Positions 6,158 to 12,626 of a stretch of DNA of 14,491 bases are shown here, one piece after another. The translations under genes were made by a program, and so were the position numbers. The stretch is from an uncultured bacterium (GTDB taxonomy: Bacteria > Patescibacteriota > Minisyncoccia > Phycocordibacterales > UBA2100), in assembly GCA_903881205.1 (NCBI GenBank), contig CAIRSC010000008.1, positions 1 through 14,491 on the forward strand, in the 5' to 3' direction. The notes beneath the pieces were generated by a model that was given only the letters and a program-made list of their open reading frames with translations, searched no databases and was not told the origin of the DNA. The first letter of the stretch is position 1, and the number at the start of each line of letters is the position of its first letter.

Positions 6158-6747
6158 GCGAACTTAAGTGCGGCGAGAATGTTCTTGTGAATGGTCTCCA
6201 TGTCGGGCTCGCCGTCTATCTCGATGATGTTCCACCCGAGTTGGCGCAGTTCTTCTATAGAAGGTACGACATGTTCCTGATACCACGCGAATCGGCTTGC
6301 TATCGATTCGTCTTTGGCATCATCGAAACGACCCCGGGCCACGAGACGCGCCTTCGCACTCTCGGGAGTGAGTGTGAGCACAACGCCGGTCAAATTTTTC
6401 CGTTCCCAGGATTTCATCATATCGTCCGCAGCACGCGACTGATCGGGCCGGCGGCACGTACCGTCGAGAAGGAGGTGCTGAGTTCCGTCGAAATGCTCAT
6501 TGAGGAATCCGGTCAGCATGTAAATCGGCATGAACGACGGCACGAGTCCGCCGGCGGCAAGTATCTCCCCCGTCTTCTTGGCGAGCGATGTCCCCGTCTG
6601 CATAAATGCACGCAACAGGTTTCCCATTTCGGGCCGAACGACGCCTCGAGCGGGACCCTTTTCCTTGAGATATTTCTCCAACAATTCCACCTGCGTACCC
6701 TTGCCCGAGCCGGAAATTCCGAAGAATGCGACAGTTACTGGTTCCAT
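6154..6747 (-). CDS. adk: Adenylate-kinase-like nucleoside monophosphate kinase (short form)
   Basis: This 197-residue member of the adenylate kinase family interconverts ATP + AMP and 2 ADP. The P-loop is GISGSGKGTQ (10-19). GNLLRAF (42-48) and GGLVPSF (66-72) match the NMP-binding and hinge regions. RFDD (139-142) and R151 match the lid-side arginine motifs. It lacks the extended zinc or long LID insertion, so it is a short form. Two departures stand out: the P-loop lacks the usual GPPG proline, and the normally conserved DGFPR reads DGTCRRPDQ (95-103). The enzyme could therefore prefer another monophosphate, such as UMP. The gene is 4 nt after gmk and overlaps map by ATGA. The secY-adk-map context supports adk identity, though other kinases have been inserted between. 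Confidence 0.85.
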   Translation of the reverse strand: MEPVTVAFFGISGSGKGTQVELLEKYLKEKGPARGVVRPEMGNLLRAFMQTGTSLAKKTGEILAAGGLVPSFMPIYMLTGFLNEHFDGTQHLLLDGTCRRPDQSRAADDMMKSWERKNLTGVVLTLTPESAKARLVARGRFDDAKDESIASRFAWYQEHVVPSIEELRQLGWNIIEIDGEPDMETIHKNILAALKFA

Positions 6748-6751
6748 AATG

Positions 6752-7336
6752 TTACAGAGTATAGCCCTCTTTCTTCATAATTTCTACGACCTGCTGCACC
6801 GTCTCCATGAGCGCCCCGTCGGCATTAATGACACGGTAATCGTACTGCGGCGCGTGCACACGGCACTCTTCCTCTGCGATCTTCATGCGCATATCGAACT
6901 CGCGCTCCGACATCTCACGCGAGCGGGTATGGATGCGCGAGCGGTACGCTTCAAATGACTCCGGCATGATGAATATCGTGAACGCTCCGTAATGCTTCTT
7001 GAGCCAGAGCGCGCCGGCGAGATCGACCGGTGCGAATATGGTCGTCGCGGTCGCGAGCTTCTTCTCCAGATCGGGCAGGTAGATGCCGTAATGCACCCCG
7101 CCGAAGAGTGGCACGAAACGGCTTCCGACGATGTGCCCCTTTCCGGTCTCCATATCAAAGCGATCGACAGTCATAAAGTAGTAGTCTTTCGCCTCCTGTT
7201 CTCCGGGTCGCATCGTACGCGTCGTTGCGGTCACGAGCGTCTGCGTGTGATGATGATGCTCTTGGAGCTTACGAATGAGTGTGTTCTTGCCGCTTCCCGA
7301 CGGCCCTGCGATCACGACGATTTTTTTATTGTTCAT
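6752..7336 (-). CDS. gmk: Guanylate kinase
   Basis: This 194-residue guanylate kinase phosphorylates GMP to GDP with ATP. The P-loop is GPSGSGKNT (11-19) and the GMP-binding signature is TTRTMRPGEQEAKDYYF (38-54), matching TTRxPRxGExxGxDYxF. RSRIHTRSREMSEREFDMR gives the lid-side arginines. Unusual points: the P-loop residue after the catalytic lysine is asparagine instead of serine (GKNT for GKST), the GxDY glycine is replaced by alanine-lysine, and the usual YGT after the second glycine turn reads HYGI. A natural run of four histidines lies at 27-30. The ATG overlaps the stop of the cytidylate-kinase-like gene (ATGA at 7333-7336). Its place between secY and map is not the Escherichia coli layout. 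Confidence 0.93.
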   Translation of the reverse strand: MNNKKIVVIAGPSGSGKNTLIRKLQEHHHHTQTLVTATTRTMRPGEQEAKDYYFMTVDRFDMETGKGHIVGSRFVPLFGGVHYGIYLPDLEKKLATATTIFAPVDLAGALWLKKHYGAFTIFIMPESFEAYRSRIHTRSREMSEREFDMRMKIAEEECRVHAPQYDYRVINADGALMETVQQVVEIMKKEGYTL

Positions 7337-7899
7337 ATTGATGAACGATGCGCATCATAGGCAGAAAGTACCATGGCAATAACGGTCTGCAAATCGTTTT
7401 CCTTCGTATTGATCACGAGATTAAAATTGTTCGAGTCGGTAGGATTGACTCCATACAACGAAAAGTATCGTTTTTGTTCACTTGCAAACCTGCGCTCTAT
7501 ACTCGCCTTCACATCTTCCACCGAAGATGCTTCTTCGCTTACTCTCCCCTCCTTGCGGACGTGGTCGAAGATGCGATGCGCCGCGGTATCAGCGTCGAGC
7601 TCAAGAAACACCTTGAATGACTCCGGCATCCAGTGCCATGCCATACGTGAATCGATTACCATCTTATCCTCATTGGCATACATCTCCCGCAGGAGCTCGT
7701 CGACGCGGTAGTCGATATCTTTTTGCGTCTCCGCAGAAAGGTTCATCGCCTCTACGGATTCATTGCGCTCGGCTGCGATTTTGCGAAAGAGGTCGCCGGA
7801 GGAGAAGTGGCGATACGAGAGCGCGGCAGCGACCGCTTTTGCGGTCGACGATTTTCCGGATCCGAGCGATCCGGCGATGGTTATGATTTCTCGCGTCAT
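7333..7899 (-). CDS. Cytidylate-kinase-like protein (Cytidylate_kin2 type)
   Basis: This 188-residue P-loop protein has GSLGSGKSS (10-18), then HFSSGDLFRKIA (31-42) and DKMVIDSRMAWHW. That arrangement matches the short, archaeal-style (d)CMP kinase family (Cytidylate_kin2, PF13189) better than bacterial Cmk, which is longer with an NMP-binding insertion. The likely reaction is CMP or dCMP plus ATP to the diphosphate; substrate choice is inferred. It begins 3 nt after the secY stop codon and ends in an ATGA overlap with gmk, so it is co-expressed with the ribosomal operon. With gmk, the adk-like gene and ndk it forms a near-complete nucleotide phosphorylation set. Confidence 0.8.
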   Translation of the reverse strand: MTREIITIAGSLGSGKSSTAKAVAAALSYRHFSSGDLFRKIAAERNESVEAMNLSAETQKDIDYRVDELLREMYANEDKMVIDSRMAWHWMPESFKVFLELDADTAAHRIFDHVRKEGRVSEEASSVEDVKASIERRFASEQKRYFSLYGVNPTDSNNFNLVINTKENDLQTVIAMVLSAYDAHRSSI

Positions 7900-7902
7900 C
7901 CG

Positions 7903-9177
7903 CTAATACTCTCTGATGGACGTTTGCGCGTCAATCTTCTTCACGAGGTCGAGGATCACCGAGACAACGATGAGCAGTGCGGTACCGCCAATCGAGATCG
8001 CGGTGATACCGGTGATGCCCTTGAGGATAAGCGGAAGCACCGCGAGAAGTCCGAGGAAGAGGGCTCCCACGAGTGTGATGCGTGTAATGATGTTGCCGAG
8101 GTATTCAGAGGTAGTGGCTCCCGGACGCACACCCGGTACGAACGCGCCGTTCTTCTGGAGGTTCTTGGCGATCTGGTGCGGCTCGAAGGTGATGGCGGTG
8201 TAGAAGTACGTGAATACGACGACCAGGAGGAAGTAGATCGAGCCGTAGATCCACTGATTCGCCAGTGCGCTCACGACCCATGCGCCGCCGCTGGCAAGCC
8301 ATGAGATAGAGACCTTCGAGAGGAATGTTGCGATCATCTGAGGGAACAAGAGGAATGAGAGCGCGAAGATAATCGGGATCACGCCTGCCTGATTCACGCG
8401 CAGAGGAAGGTATGTCGAGATACCGCCCATAACCTTATTGCCACGCACGCGGCGTGCGTAGGTCACCGGGATCGGGCGCTCCGCTTCGGTGATAAAGACG
8501 ACACCGCCCATGATCACGACGCCTGCGGCAATAAAGCCGAGGTACGCCGGGATCTGCGATGCGTCGAATGCGAAGATCGTCTGCGAGAGCGCGGTCGGGA
8601 TGCGCGCGACGATACCGGCGAAGATGATGAGCGAAATACCGTTGCCGACGCCGAATTCCGAGATGAGTTCACCGATCCACATGAGGAGCATCGAGCCGGC
8701 CGCGATCACCGTGACATTGGTGATGAGGCCAAGCATCGTGAGGCTCGGGACGATGCCGTTCTGCTGGAGCAAGAAGAGAAACGCAAATGCCTGGAGGAAT
8801 GAAAGTGGTACAGCGAGGTAGCGCGAGTATTGTGCGAAGCGCTCGCGACCGGCATCCCCTTCTTCCTGATACATCTCCTTGAGACTCGGAACCAAGATAG
8901 TGAGCAGCTGCATGACGATCGAAGCGGTGATGTACGGGCCCACGCCGAGCATCACGATCGAAAGATTCGAAAAGCCGCCGCCGGAGAAAATATTCAGCAG
9001 TCCGAAGAACTGGTTGTTATTAAGAAATGCCTCGAGCGATGCGACATTGATGCCCGGTGTCGGGATCGCGGCGAGCAAGCGGAACACGACGAGTGCACCG
9101 AGCACGAAGAGGATGCGTGCGCGCAAAGTCTCGTCTCCGAAGACGAGCTTTACTTTATGGAGGAATGTTTCAAACAT
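7903..9177 (-). CDS. secY: Preprotein translocase subunit SecY
   Basis: SecY is the pore of the Sec translocon in the cytoplasmic membrane. The 424-residue protein has the usual ten-helix pattern of hydrophobic stretches, beginning ARILFVLGALVVFRLLAAIP after a short cytosolic N-terminus. Family signatures are GGGFSNLSIVMLGVGPYI, the loop TEAERPIPVTYARR that faces SecA and the ribosome, and ISIGGTALLIVVSVILD near the end. The length is slightly below the E. coli protein. It follows L15 by 10 nt and precedes the cytidylate-kinase-like gene by 3 nt. Position at the end of the ribosomal block is the standard spc arrangement. No Shine-Dalgarno is present before the ATG at 9175-9177. Confidence 0.98.
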   Translation of the reverse strand: MFETFLHKVKLVFGDETLRARILFVLGALVVFRLLAAIPTPGINVASLEAFLNNNQFFGLLNIFSGGGFSNLSIVMLGVGPYITASIVMQLLTILVPSLKEMYQEEGDAGRERFAQYSRYLAVPLSFLQAFAFLFLLQQNGIVPSLTMLGLITNVTVIAAGSMLLMWIGELISEFGVGNGISLIIFAGIVARIPTALSQTIFAFDASQIPAYLGFIAAGVVIMGGVVFITEAERPIPVTYARRVRGNKVMGGISTYLPLRVNQAGVIPIIFALSFLLFPQMIATFLSKVSISWLASGGAWVVSALANQWIYGSIYFLLVVVFTYFYTAITFEPHQIAKNLQKNGAFVPGVRPGATTSEYLGNIITRITLVGALFLGLLAVLPLILKGITGITAISIGGTALLIVVSVILDLVKKIDAQTSIREY

Positions 9178-9187
9178 ACCGTTTTAT

Positions 9188-9634
9188 TTACTTGGCAACG
9201 ATGGTGCCGCCGGCCTTCTCGATGGCAGCGCGTGCTGACGCTGTCGTTGAGCATCCGGTGATCTTGAATTTCTTTGAAGTTTCGCCTCCGACGATCTTGG
9301 CACTCTGGCGGCGGTTGATGATGCCCTTCTCGATGAGGGTCTTGAGCGTGATCTCGGCGCCTGAATCGAATACATGATCGAGACGAGAGAGCGAGATAGC
9401 GAATGCGTTGGGCTTCGTTGGGTCGACGGTGCGAGCGCGATTCTTACCGTATCCGCGGCGCTTCGGGAGCTTCTTGATGATGTCGCGCATTTCAGGGCGG
9501 CGCTTGTTACCGGCACGAGCCGTCTGGCCCTTGCCTCCGCGGCCCGACTGTTTGCCCTTGGTCGAAGACTGACCGCGGCCAACGCGGCGGTATGCGCGCT
9601 CCCCTGTTCGTTTGAGTGAATTAAGATTTGCCAT
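9188..9634 (-). CDS. rplO: 50S ribosomal protein L15
   Basis: This 148-residue large-subunit protein has the diagnostic basic N-terminus with RRVGRGQSSTKGKQSGRGGK, the glycine/arginine-rich tail that reaches into 23S rRNA. A globular C-terminal domain follows. The ATG at 9632-9634 (MANLNSLK) is preferred to a TTG two codons earlier, because it matches the usual start of L15 and leaves an 8-nt gap after S5. It follows S5 directly: the rpmD (L30) gene that normally lies between rpsE and rplO is absent. Confidence 0.97.
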   Translation of the reverse strand: MANLNSLKRTGERAYRRVGRGQSSTKGKQSGRGGKGQTARAGNKRRPEMRDIIKKLPKRRGYGKNRARTVDPTKPNAFAISLSRLDHVFDSGAEITLKTLIEKGIINRRQSAKIVGGETSKKFKITGCSTTASARAAIEKAGGTIVAK

Positions 9635-9642
9635 ATACAAAA

Positions 9643-10224
9643 TTATTTCATTGAGACCGCGCGCAGTGCCTCGATCGCAGCACGTGCATTGTTGAGCGGA
9701 TTCTTTGAGCGAGAGAGGAGCTTGGCAGTGACGTCGGTGACACCGGCGAGTTCGAGCACAGCGCGCACCGATGAGCCTGCCACGAGTCCGCGACCGGCTG
9801 ATGGACGGATCTCCACGACCGATGCGCAGAACTTGGCTTCGATGTTGTGGCGGATTGATCGATTTTTGGTGAGGTTGACCGTGATCATATTGCTCTTGGC
9901 ATCACGCATCGCCTTCTCGATCGCGAGTGCGGTGTCGGCGGCCTTGCCGATACCGACGCCCACCTTGCCCTTCTTGTCGCCGAGCACGATCGCAGCAGAG
10001 AAATTGAACCGGCGGCCTCCTGCCATGACGCGGGCGACACGGCGGATACCGATCATCTTCTGAGCGAACTCAGAACGACGGTCGTCGCGCGGACGATTCG
10101 AGCGAGGGCGACCTGCACCAGGAGCACCGCGGCGGTCGCGGTCGTTGCGGGCCGGTGCCGGACGAGCTGCAGCTGCGGGAGCTGCTGCCGTCGTCTCTGT
10201 CGTGTTGTTTGTAATTTCAGTCAT
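9643..10224 (-). CDS. rpsE: 30S ribosomal protein S5 with low-complexity N-terminal extension
   Basis: S5 helps shape the decoding centre and the mRNA entry region. The conserved core starts near residue 53 (FAQKMIGIRRVARVMAGGRRF) and includes GDKKGKVGVGIGKA, the double-stranded RNA-binding S5 loop and SIRHNIEAKF. Before the core is an extension of about 50 residues rich in Ala, Pro, Arg and Asp, which is longer than in E. coli and probably disordered. Total length is 193 residues. It lies 7 nt after L18 and 8 nt before L15, with no L30 gene. Confidence 0.97.
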   Translation of the reverse strand: MTEITNNTTETTAAAPAAAARPAPARNDRDRRGAPGAGRPRSNRPRDDRRSEFAQKMIGIRRVARVMAGGRRFNFSAAIVLGDKKGKVGVGIGKAADTALAIEKAMRDAKSNMITVNLTKNRSIRHNIEAKFCASVVEIRPSAGRGLVAGSSVRAVLELAGVTDVTAKLLSRSKNPLNNARAAIEALRAVSMK

Positions 10225-10231
10225 ATAAATA

Positions 10232-10579
10232 TTAGAATTCTAGTCCTGCTGCGCGCACCGCATCGGCAAATGCCTTGATGGTGCCCACGTACTGGAAGCC
10301 TCCTCGATCGAAGACAACTGCCTTGATGCCCTTCTCACCGGCGCGCTTGGCAAGCGTTGCTGCAGCAGCCTCTGCGCGCTCGCGCGGAGTCTTGCCCTTC
10401 TCCTGCGAAGAAGATACTGCCGCGAGCGTGATGCTCTTGGAGTCGTCGATGATCTGCGCGGTGAGGCGGGTGTTGGACTTGTATACCGAAAGACGCGGAC
10501 GAATTTCAGTACCAATCACCTTTGCACGGACGCGTGCGTGGCGTGACTGGCGGCGTGTGTTTTTGTTGAGAGATTTCAT
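10232..10579 (-). CDS. rplR: 50S ribosomal protein L18
   Basis: This 115-residue 5S rRNA-binding protein has the basic N-terminus with RRQSRHARVRAKVIG and the core RPRLSVYKSNTRLTAQIIDD. GIKAVVFDRGGFQYVGTIKA and the C-terminal AFADAVRAAGLEF complete the family pattern. Length is typical. The gene lies between L6 and S5 with 5-nt and 7-nt gaps. The ATG at 10577-10579 has no Shine-Dalgarno. Confidence 0.97.
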   Translation of the reverse strand: MKSLNKNTRRQSRHARVRAKVIGTEIRPRLSVYKSNTRLTAQIIDDSKSITLAAVSSSQEKGKTPRERAEAAAATLAKRAGEKGIKAVVFDRGGFQYVGTIKAFADAVRAAGLEF

Positions 10580-10584
10580 ATTGT

Positions 10585-11121
10585 TTATGCAGCGACCTTC
10601 TTACCTGCCTTCATGCGGACGACTTCGCCTTCGTATCGGATGCCCTTGCCCTTGTACGGCTCCGGCTTCTTGGTGGCGCGGATCGTTGCTGAGAATTCAC
10701 CGACTGCCTCCTTATCCGCTCCCGAGACCGTGATGATGTTCTTTTCGATAGCGACCGTGAGATTCTCCGGGACGGTAAGGTTGACCGGGTGCGAGAAGCC
10801 GACGGTGAGCTTGAGGGCTTTGCCCGAGAGCTCTGCGCGGAATCCGATGCCTTCTACCTGGAGCTTCTTGATGAATGGAGTGTTCACACCGGAAATCATA
10901 TTGCGCATGTGCGCGGCGTACGTACCCCAGAGTGCCTTTGCGAGGCGGGAGTTGTTGGCCGGAGTGACGGTGACTTCGTTGTTCTCCACCGCGATCTTAA
11001 CCGCAGGATGAACAGACTTGGTGAGTGTCCCCCCTTTGCCCTTGACCGTAACCTCAGCCACGCCGATCTTGATCTCGGTGCCCGCAGGTACAGTTATAGA
11101 TTTTTTTCCAGTTCGTGACAT
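10585..11121 (-). CDS. rplF: 50S ribosomal protein L6
   Basis: This 178-residue two-domain protein binds 23S rRNA near the sarcin-ricin loop. The start MSRTGKKSITVPAGTEI is canonical. The C-terminal signature PEPYKGKGIRYEGEVV is present, followed by a lysine-rich end. Length matches the family. It lies 5 nt after S8 and 5 nt before L18. Confidence 0.97.
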   Translation of the reverse strand: MSRTGKKSITVPAGTEIKIGVAEVTVKGKGGTLTKSVHPAVKIAVENNEVTVTPANNSRLAKALWGTYAAHMRNMISGVNTPFIKKLQVEGIGFRAELSGKALKLTVGFSHPVNLTVPENLTVAIEKNIITVSGADKEAVGEFSATIRATKKPEPYKGKGIRYEGEVVRMKAGKKVAA

Positions 11122-11126
11122 ATGAA

Positions 11127-11522
11127 TTACCAGATCTCGAAGAGCGCTTCGCCGCCGACATTGTCTTTGCGTGCTTCCTTGTCGGTCTTGATGCCCTGAG
11201 GAGTCGAGAGGACGAGTGAGCCCTTGCCGTACTTCACGCGAGTGATCTCGTGTGCGGCCTTGTACATGCGGCGACCCGGCTTGGAGATGCGCTTGACGCC
11301 TGCGATGCGAGGAAGTCCCTCCGGAGTGTACTTGAGGACGACATCGAGGGTCTTGCGGATCTTCTTACCCTTCTTCTCAACGCCTGCGACGTAGCCGGCC
11401 TCCTTGAGCTTCTCGGCGATCGCGAGCTTGAAATTGGAGAACGGGATCGACACCACCGCGTGCTTAACAGCACCTGCATTGGTGAGACGGATGATGAAAT
11501 CTCCTACCGGATCGGATACCAT
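11127..11522 (-). CDS. rpsH: 30S ribosomal protein S8
   Basis: This 131-residue protein binds helix 21 of 16S rRNA. In several bacteria it also represses the spc operon mRNA. The start MVSDPVGDFIIRLTNAGAVK is the classic S8 N-terminus. The open frame extends upstream but would overlap S14, so the ATG at 11520-11522 is chosen, 4 nt after the S14 stop. The C-terminal signature KYGKGSLVLSTPQGI with KDNVGGEALFEIW ends the protein. Here S8 is the second gene of a unit with its own promoter and leader, so feedback control at that leader is a testable possibility. Confidence 0.97.
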   Translation of the reverse strand: MVSDPVGDFIIRLTNAGAVKHAVVSIPFSNFKLAIAEKLKEAGYVAGVEKKGKKIRKTLDVVLKYTPEGLPRIAGVKRISKPGRRMYKAAHEITRVKYGKGSLVLSTPQGIKTDKEARKDNVGGEALFEIW

Positions 11523-11526
11523 AAAA

Positions 11527-11712
11527 TTACCAAGAAGACTTCTTAATGCCCGGGATATTTCCCTCGAGGGCCTGTTCACGGAAGCAGATACGGCAAAGAC
11601 TGAAATCACGCATGAAGCCGCGAGGGCGACCGCAGGTGAAGCAACGACGAACGACCCGAGATTTGAATTTCGGGGCGCGATTCGCCTTGATGATCATTGA
11701 TTTCTTTGCCAT
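11527..11712 (-). CDS. rpsN: 30S ribosomal protein S14, zinc-binding short type
   Basis: This 61-residue short S14 has both CxxC zinc-ribbon pairs intact: C24/C27 and C40/C43. The rest is basic (MAKKSMIIKANRAPKFKSR) and ends in PGIKKSSW, as in the zinc-type family. The ATG at 11710-11712 is certain from homology; open frame continues upstream into the leader but is not conserved sequence. Normally S14 directly follows L5. Here about 1.7 kb separates them, with a methyltransferase, an HNH gene and a dedicated promoter in between. Confidence 0.97.
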   Translation of the reverse strand: MAKKSMIIKANRAPKFKSRVVRRCFTCGRPRGFMRDFSLCRICFREQALEGNIPGIKKSSW

Positions 11713-11855
11713 GTAGATGTGTGCCAAAAAGGAGTAGCTTGGAAGGACCTGCACCCGAGCCTTGCGGCAAGAGTTATGGATACTTCCCTGCGTGACCTTA
11801 GTTTTCGAGGGTATCCCTTTCAGGACCGCTAAAAAACAAGGCCCCCTGCGAGGCT
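11713..11855 (-). promoter_or_regulatory. Structured 5' leader of the S14-S8-L6 transcription unit
   Basis: Between the predicted start site (about 11855) and the S14 ATG lie roughly 140 nt without any ATG on the minus strand. Complementary segments are visible. GGUCC and CC pairs close a GAAA loop at 11810-11827. GGAUAC (11816-11811) matches GUAUCC (11783-11778), which would compete with it. CUUG/CAAG form a small hairpin at 11761-11771. CCUUGUUUU (11841-11833) can pair with AAAAC-U-AAGG (11805-11796), using the 3' arm and U-tract of the first hairpin. A leader this long is exceptional in a window where most gaps are under 12 nt. It may be an autoregulatory ribosomal-protein leader; it matches no riboswitch class I recognise. 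Confidence 0.55.
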
Positions 11856-11857
11856 TG
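11831..11857 (-). terminator. Terminator-like hairpin with U6 at the start of the S14 leader
   Basis: On the minus strand CAAG-CCTC-GCAG-GGGG-C-CTTG (11857 to 11837) can fold with one bulged C and a short loop, followed at once by six T (11836-11831). It resembles an intrinsic terminator, but it lies at or just after the predicted start site of the S14 promoter, so it cannot end the HNH transcript without also covering the new one. It could act as an attenuator, as a readthrough stop for upstream transcripts, or simply as a 5' protective hairpin. Confidence 0.4.
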
Positions 11858-11860
11858 GAC

Positions 11861-11889
11861 AATATATAGCAAGCGGCTTGTTAAGTCAA
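11861..11889 (-). promoter_or_regulatory. Sigma-70-type promoter for the S14 operon
   Basis: On the minus strand TTGACT (11889 to 11884), a 17-nt spacer, then TATATT (11866 to 11861). Each box matches the consensus at 5 of 6 positions and the spacing is ideal. The -35 starts only 4 nt after the HNH stop codon. This is the best -35/-10 pair in the window and would restart transcription for S14 to SecY and beyond after the methyltransferase-HNH interruption. Confidence 0.75.
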
Positions 11890-11893
11890 ACTC

Positions 11894-12625
11894 TTATTTT
11901 GAGTAGAGGTTCCGTTCTATCTCCTCCCACGAAACAACTGCTCGAATCGAGGCACTCTGGGCGGTGAATATTTTCTTCGATGCCAACGCTGCTTTTACAG
12001 CATCTTTGATTTTCGACTTATTAATACCGGAAGCCTCAATTAGCCAAAGTAACATGGGGGGACATGCCAACCGATTGTATACAATATTTGCAGATCTAAT
12101 TGATTTGTTTTTCCGATTTTTATACCCGGGACCGTTATATTGCTTGAGCCAATCTATCCAGTGTTCTTTGTGACTGTTCCACCATTTATTGCGGTGCGCT
12201 TGGCCCTGATGAAAAAGTTTTTCATCGAAGCTACTTGTTATTGGAGTTTGGTCCTTTAGGTCACGAATTATCATTTGCAACTGCCTAATGGACATTTGGG
12301 ACCTTTTTTTGATTGGTTCGTGTTTCTTAAGGTACTCGTCCACAATTGCATGAACAGAATCTTCATTTATCCCTCTCTCGAGACAATATTTTGACGCGAA
12401 CCATTTTCTCAGCGGTTTATTTCCGCGACTCGAATTGCAGCTGCCACAACAAGCAGCAATGAACCGGCCACTGTTTCCCCGATGATTCAGATGTTCAATG
12501 GTTCTGGATTTTCCCTGTGGTCCCGCGCTTCCCTTTCGGACGGTCATTTTCTTCTGACAATATATACAGACTTTATACTTCCGATACAGCGACTCTATGT
12601 ACTGGTCAGTCAGTCCGTATTTCAT
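11894..12625 (-). CDS. HNH endonuclease, AT-rich, probably acquired
   Basis: This 243-residue protein carries an HNH/zinc-ribbon nuclease core. C20-x2-C23 is the first knuckle, IEHLNHRG (43-50) gives the catalytic-type histidine, and ACCGSCNSSRGN (58-69) gives the second knuckle with the CxxCNxxRG pattern of McrA-like HNH nucleases. The remaining approximately 170 residues include a basic, tryptophan-containing segment (RNKWWNSHKEHWIDWLKQY) and helical ends, with no domain I recognise. The ATG at 12623-12625 is chosen because it follows the methyltransferase stop by 1 nt; an open frame of 67 further codons upstream would overlap that gene. Composition is very AT-rich (19 of 60 bases G or C at 12061-12120) against 33 of 60 in L5 (13441-13500). 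It may be a free-standing homing-type nuclease or a defence nuclease. Confidence 0.85.
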   Translation of the reverse strand: MKYGLTDQYIESLYRKYKVCIYCQKKMTVRKGSAGPQGKSRTIEHLNHRGNSGRFIAACCGSCNSSRGNKPLRKWFASKYCLERGINEDSVHAIVDEYLKKHEPIKKRSQMSIRQLQMIIRDLKDQTPITSSFDEKLFHQGQAHRNKWWNSHKEHWIDWLKQYNGPGYKNRKNKSIRSANIVYNRLACPPMLLWLIEASGINKSKIKDAVKAALASKKIFTAQSASIRAVVSWEEIERNLYSK

Positions 12626-12626
12626 G

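Noticed and set aside
11523..11609. Upstream extension of S8 by 29 codons
   Set aside because: It would overlap S14 in another frame, and the S8 N-terminus MVSDPVGDF matches the normal family start.
11740..11800. SRP (4.5S) RNA-like segment around CGCAGGGAAG
   Set aside because: The conserved GGAA tetraloop and the GGUCxxGUCCGGAAGGAAGCAG tip arrangement are not present.
11796..11827. Hammerhead ribozyme in the S14 leader (CUGA... GAAA spaced around a small stem)
   Set aside because: The essential CUGAUGA core is missing: after CUGA the sequence is AAGGG, so the catalytic G8 and A9 positions do not fit.
11713..11862. Upstream extension of the S14 frame by about 50 codons
   Set aside because: It starts within the -10 region of the promoter, so it would not be transcribed in full; zinc-type S14 normally begins at MAKKS and no other ATG is available in the leader.
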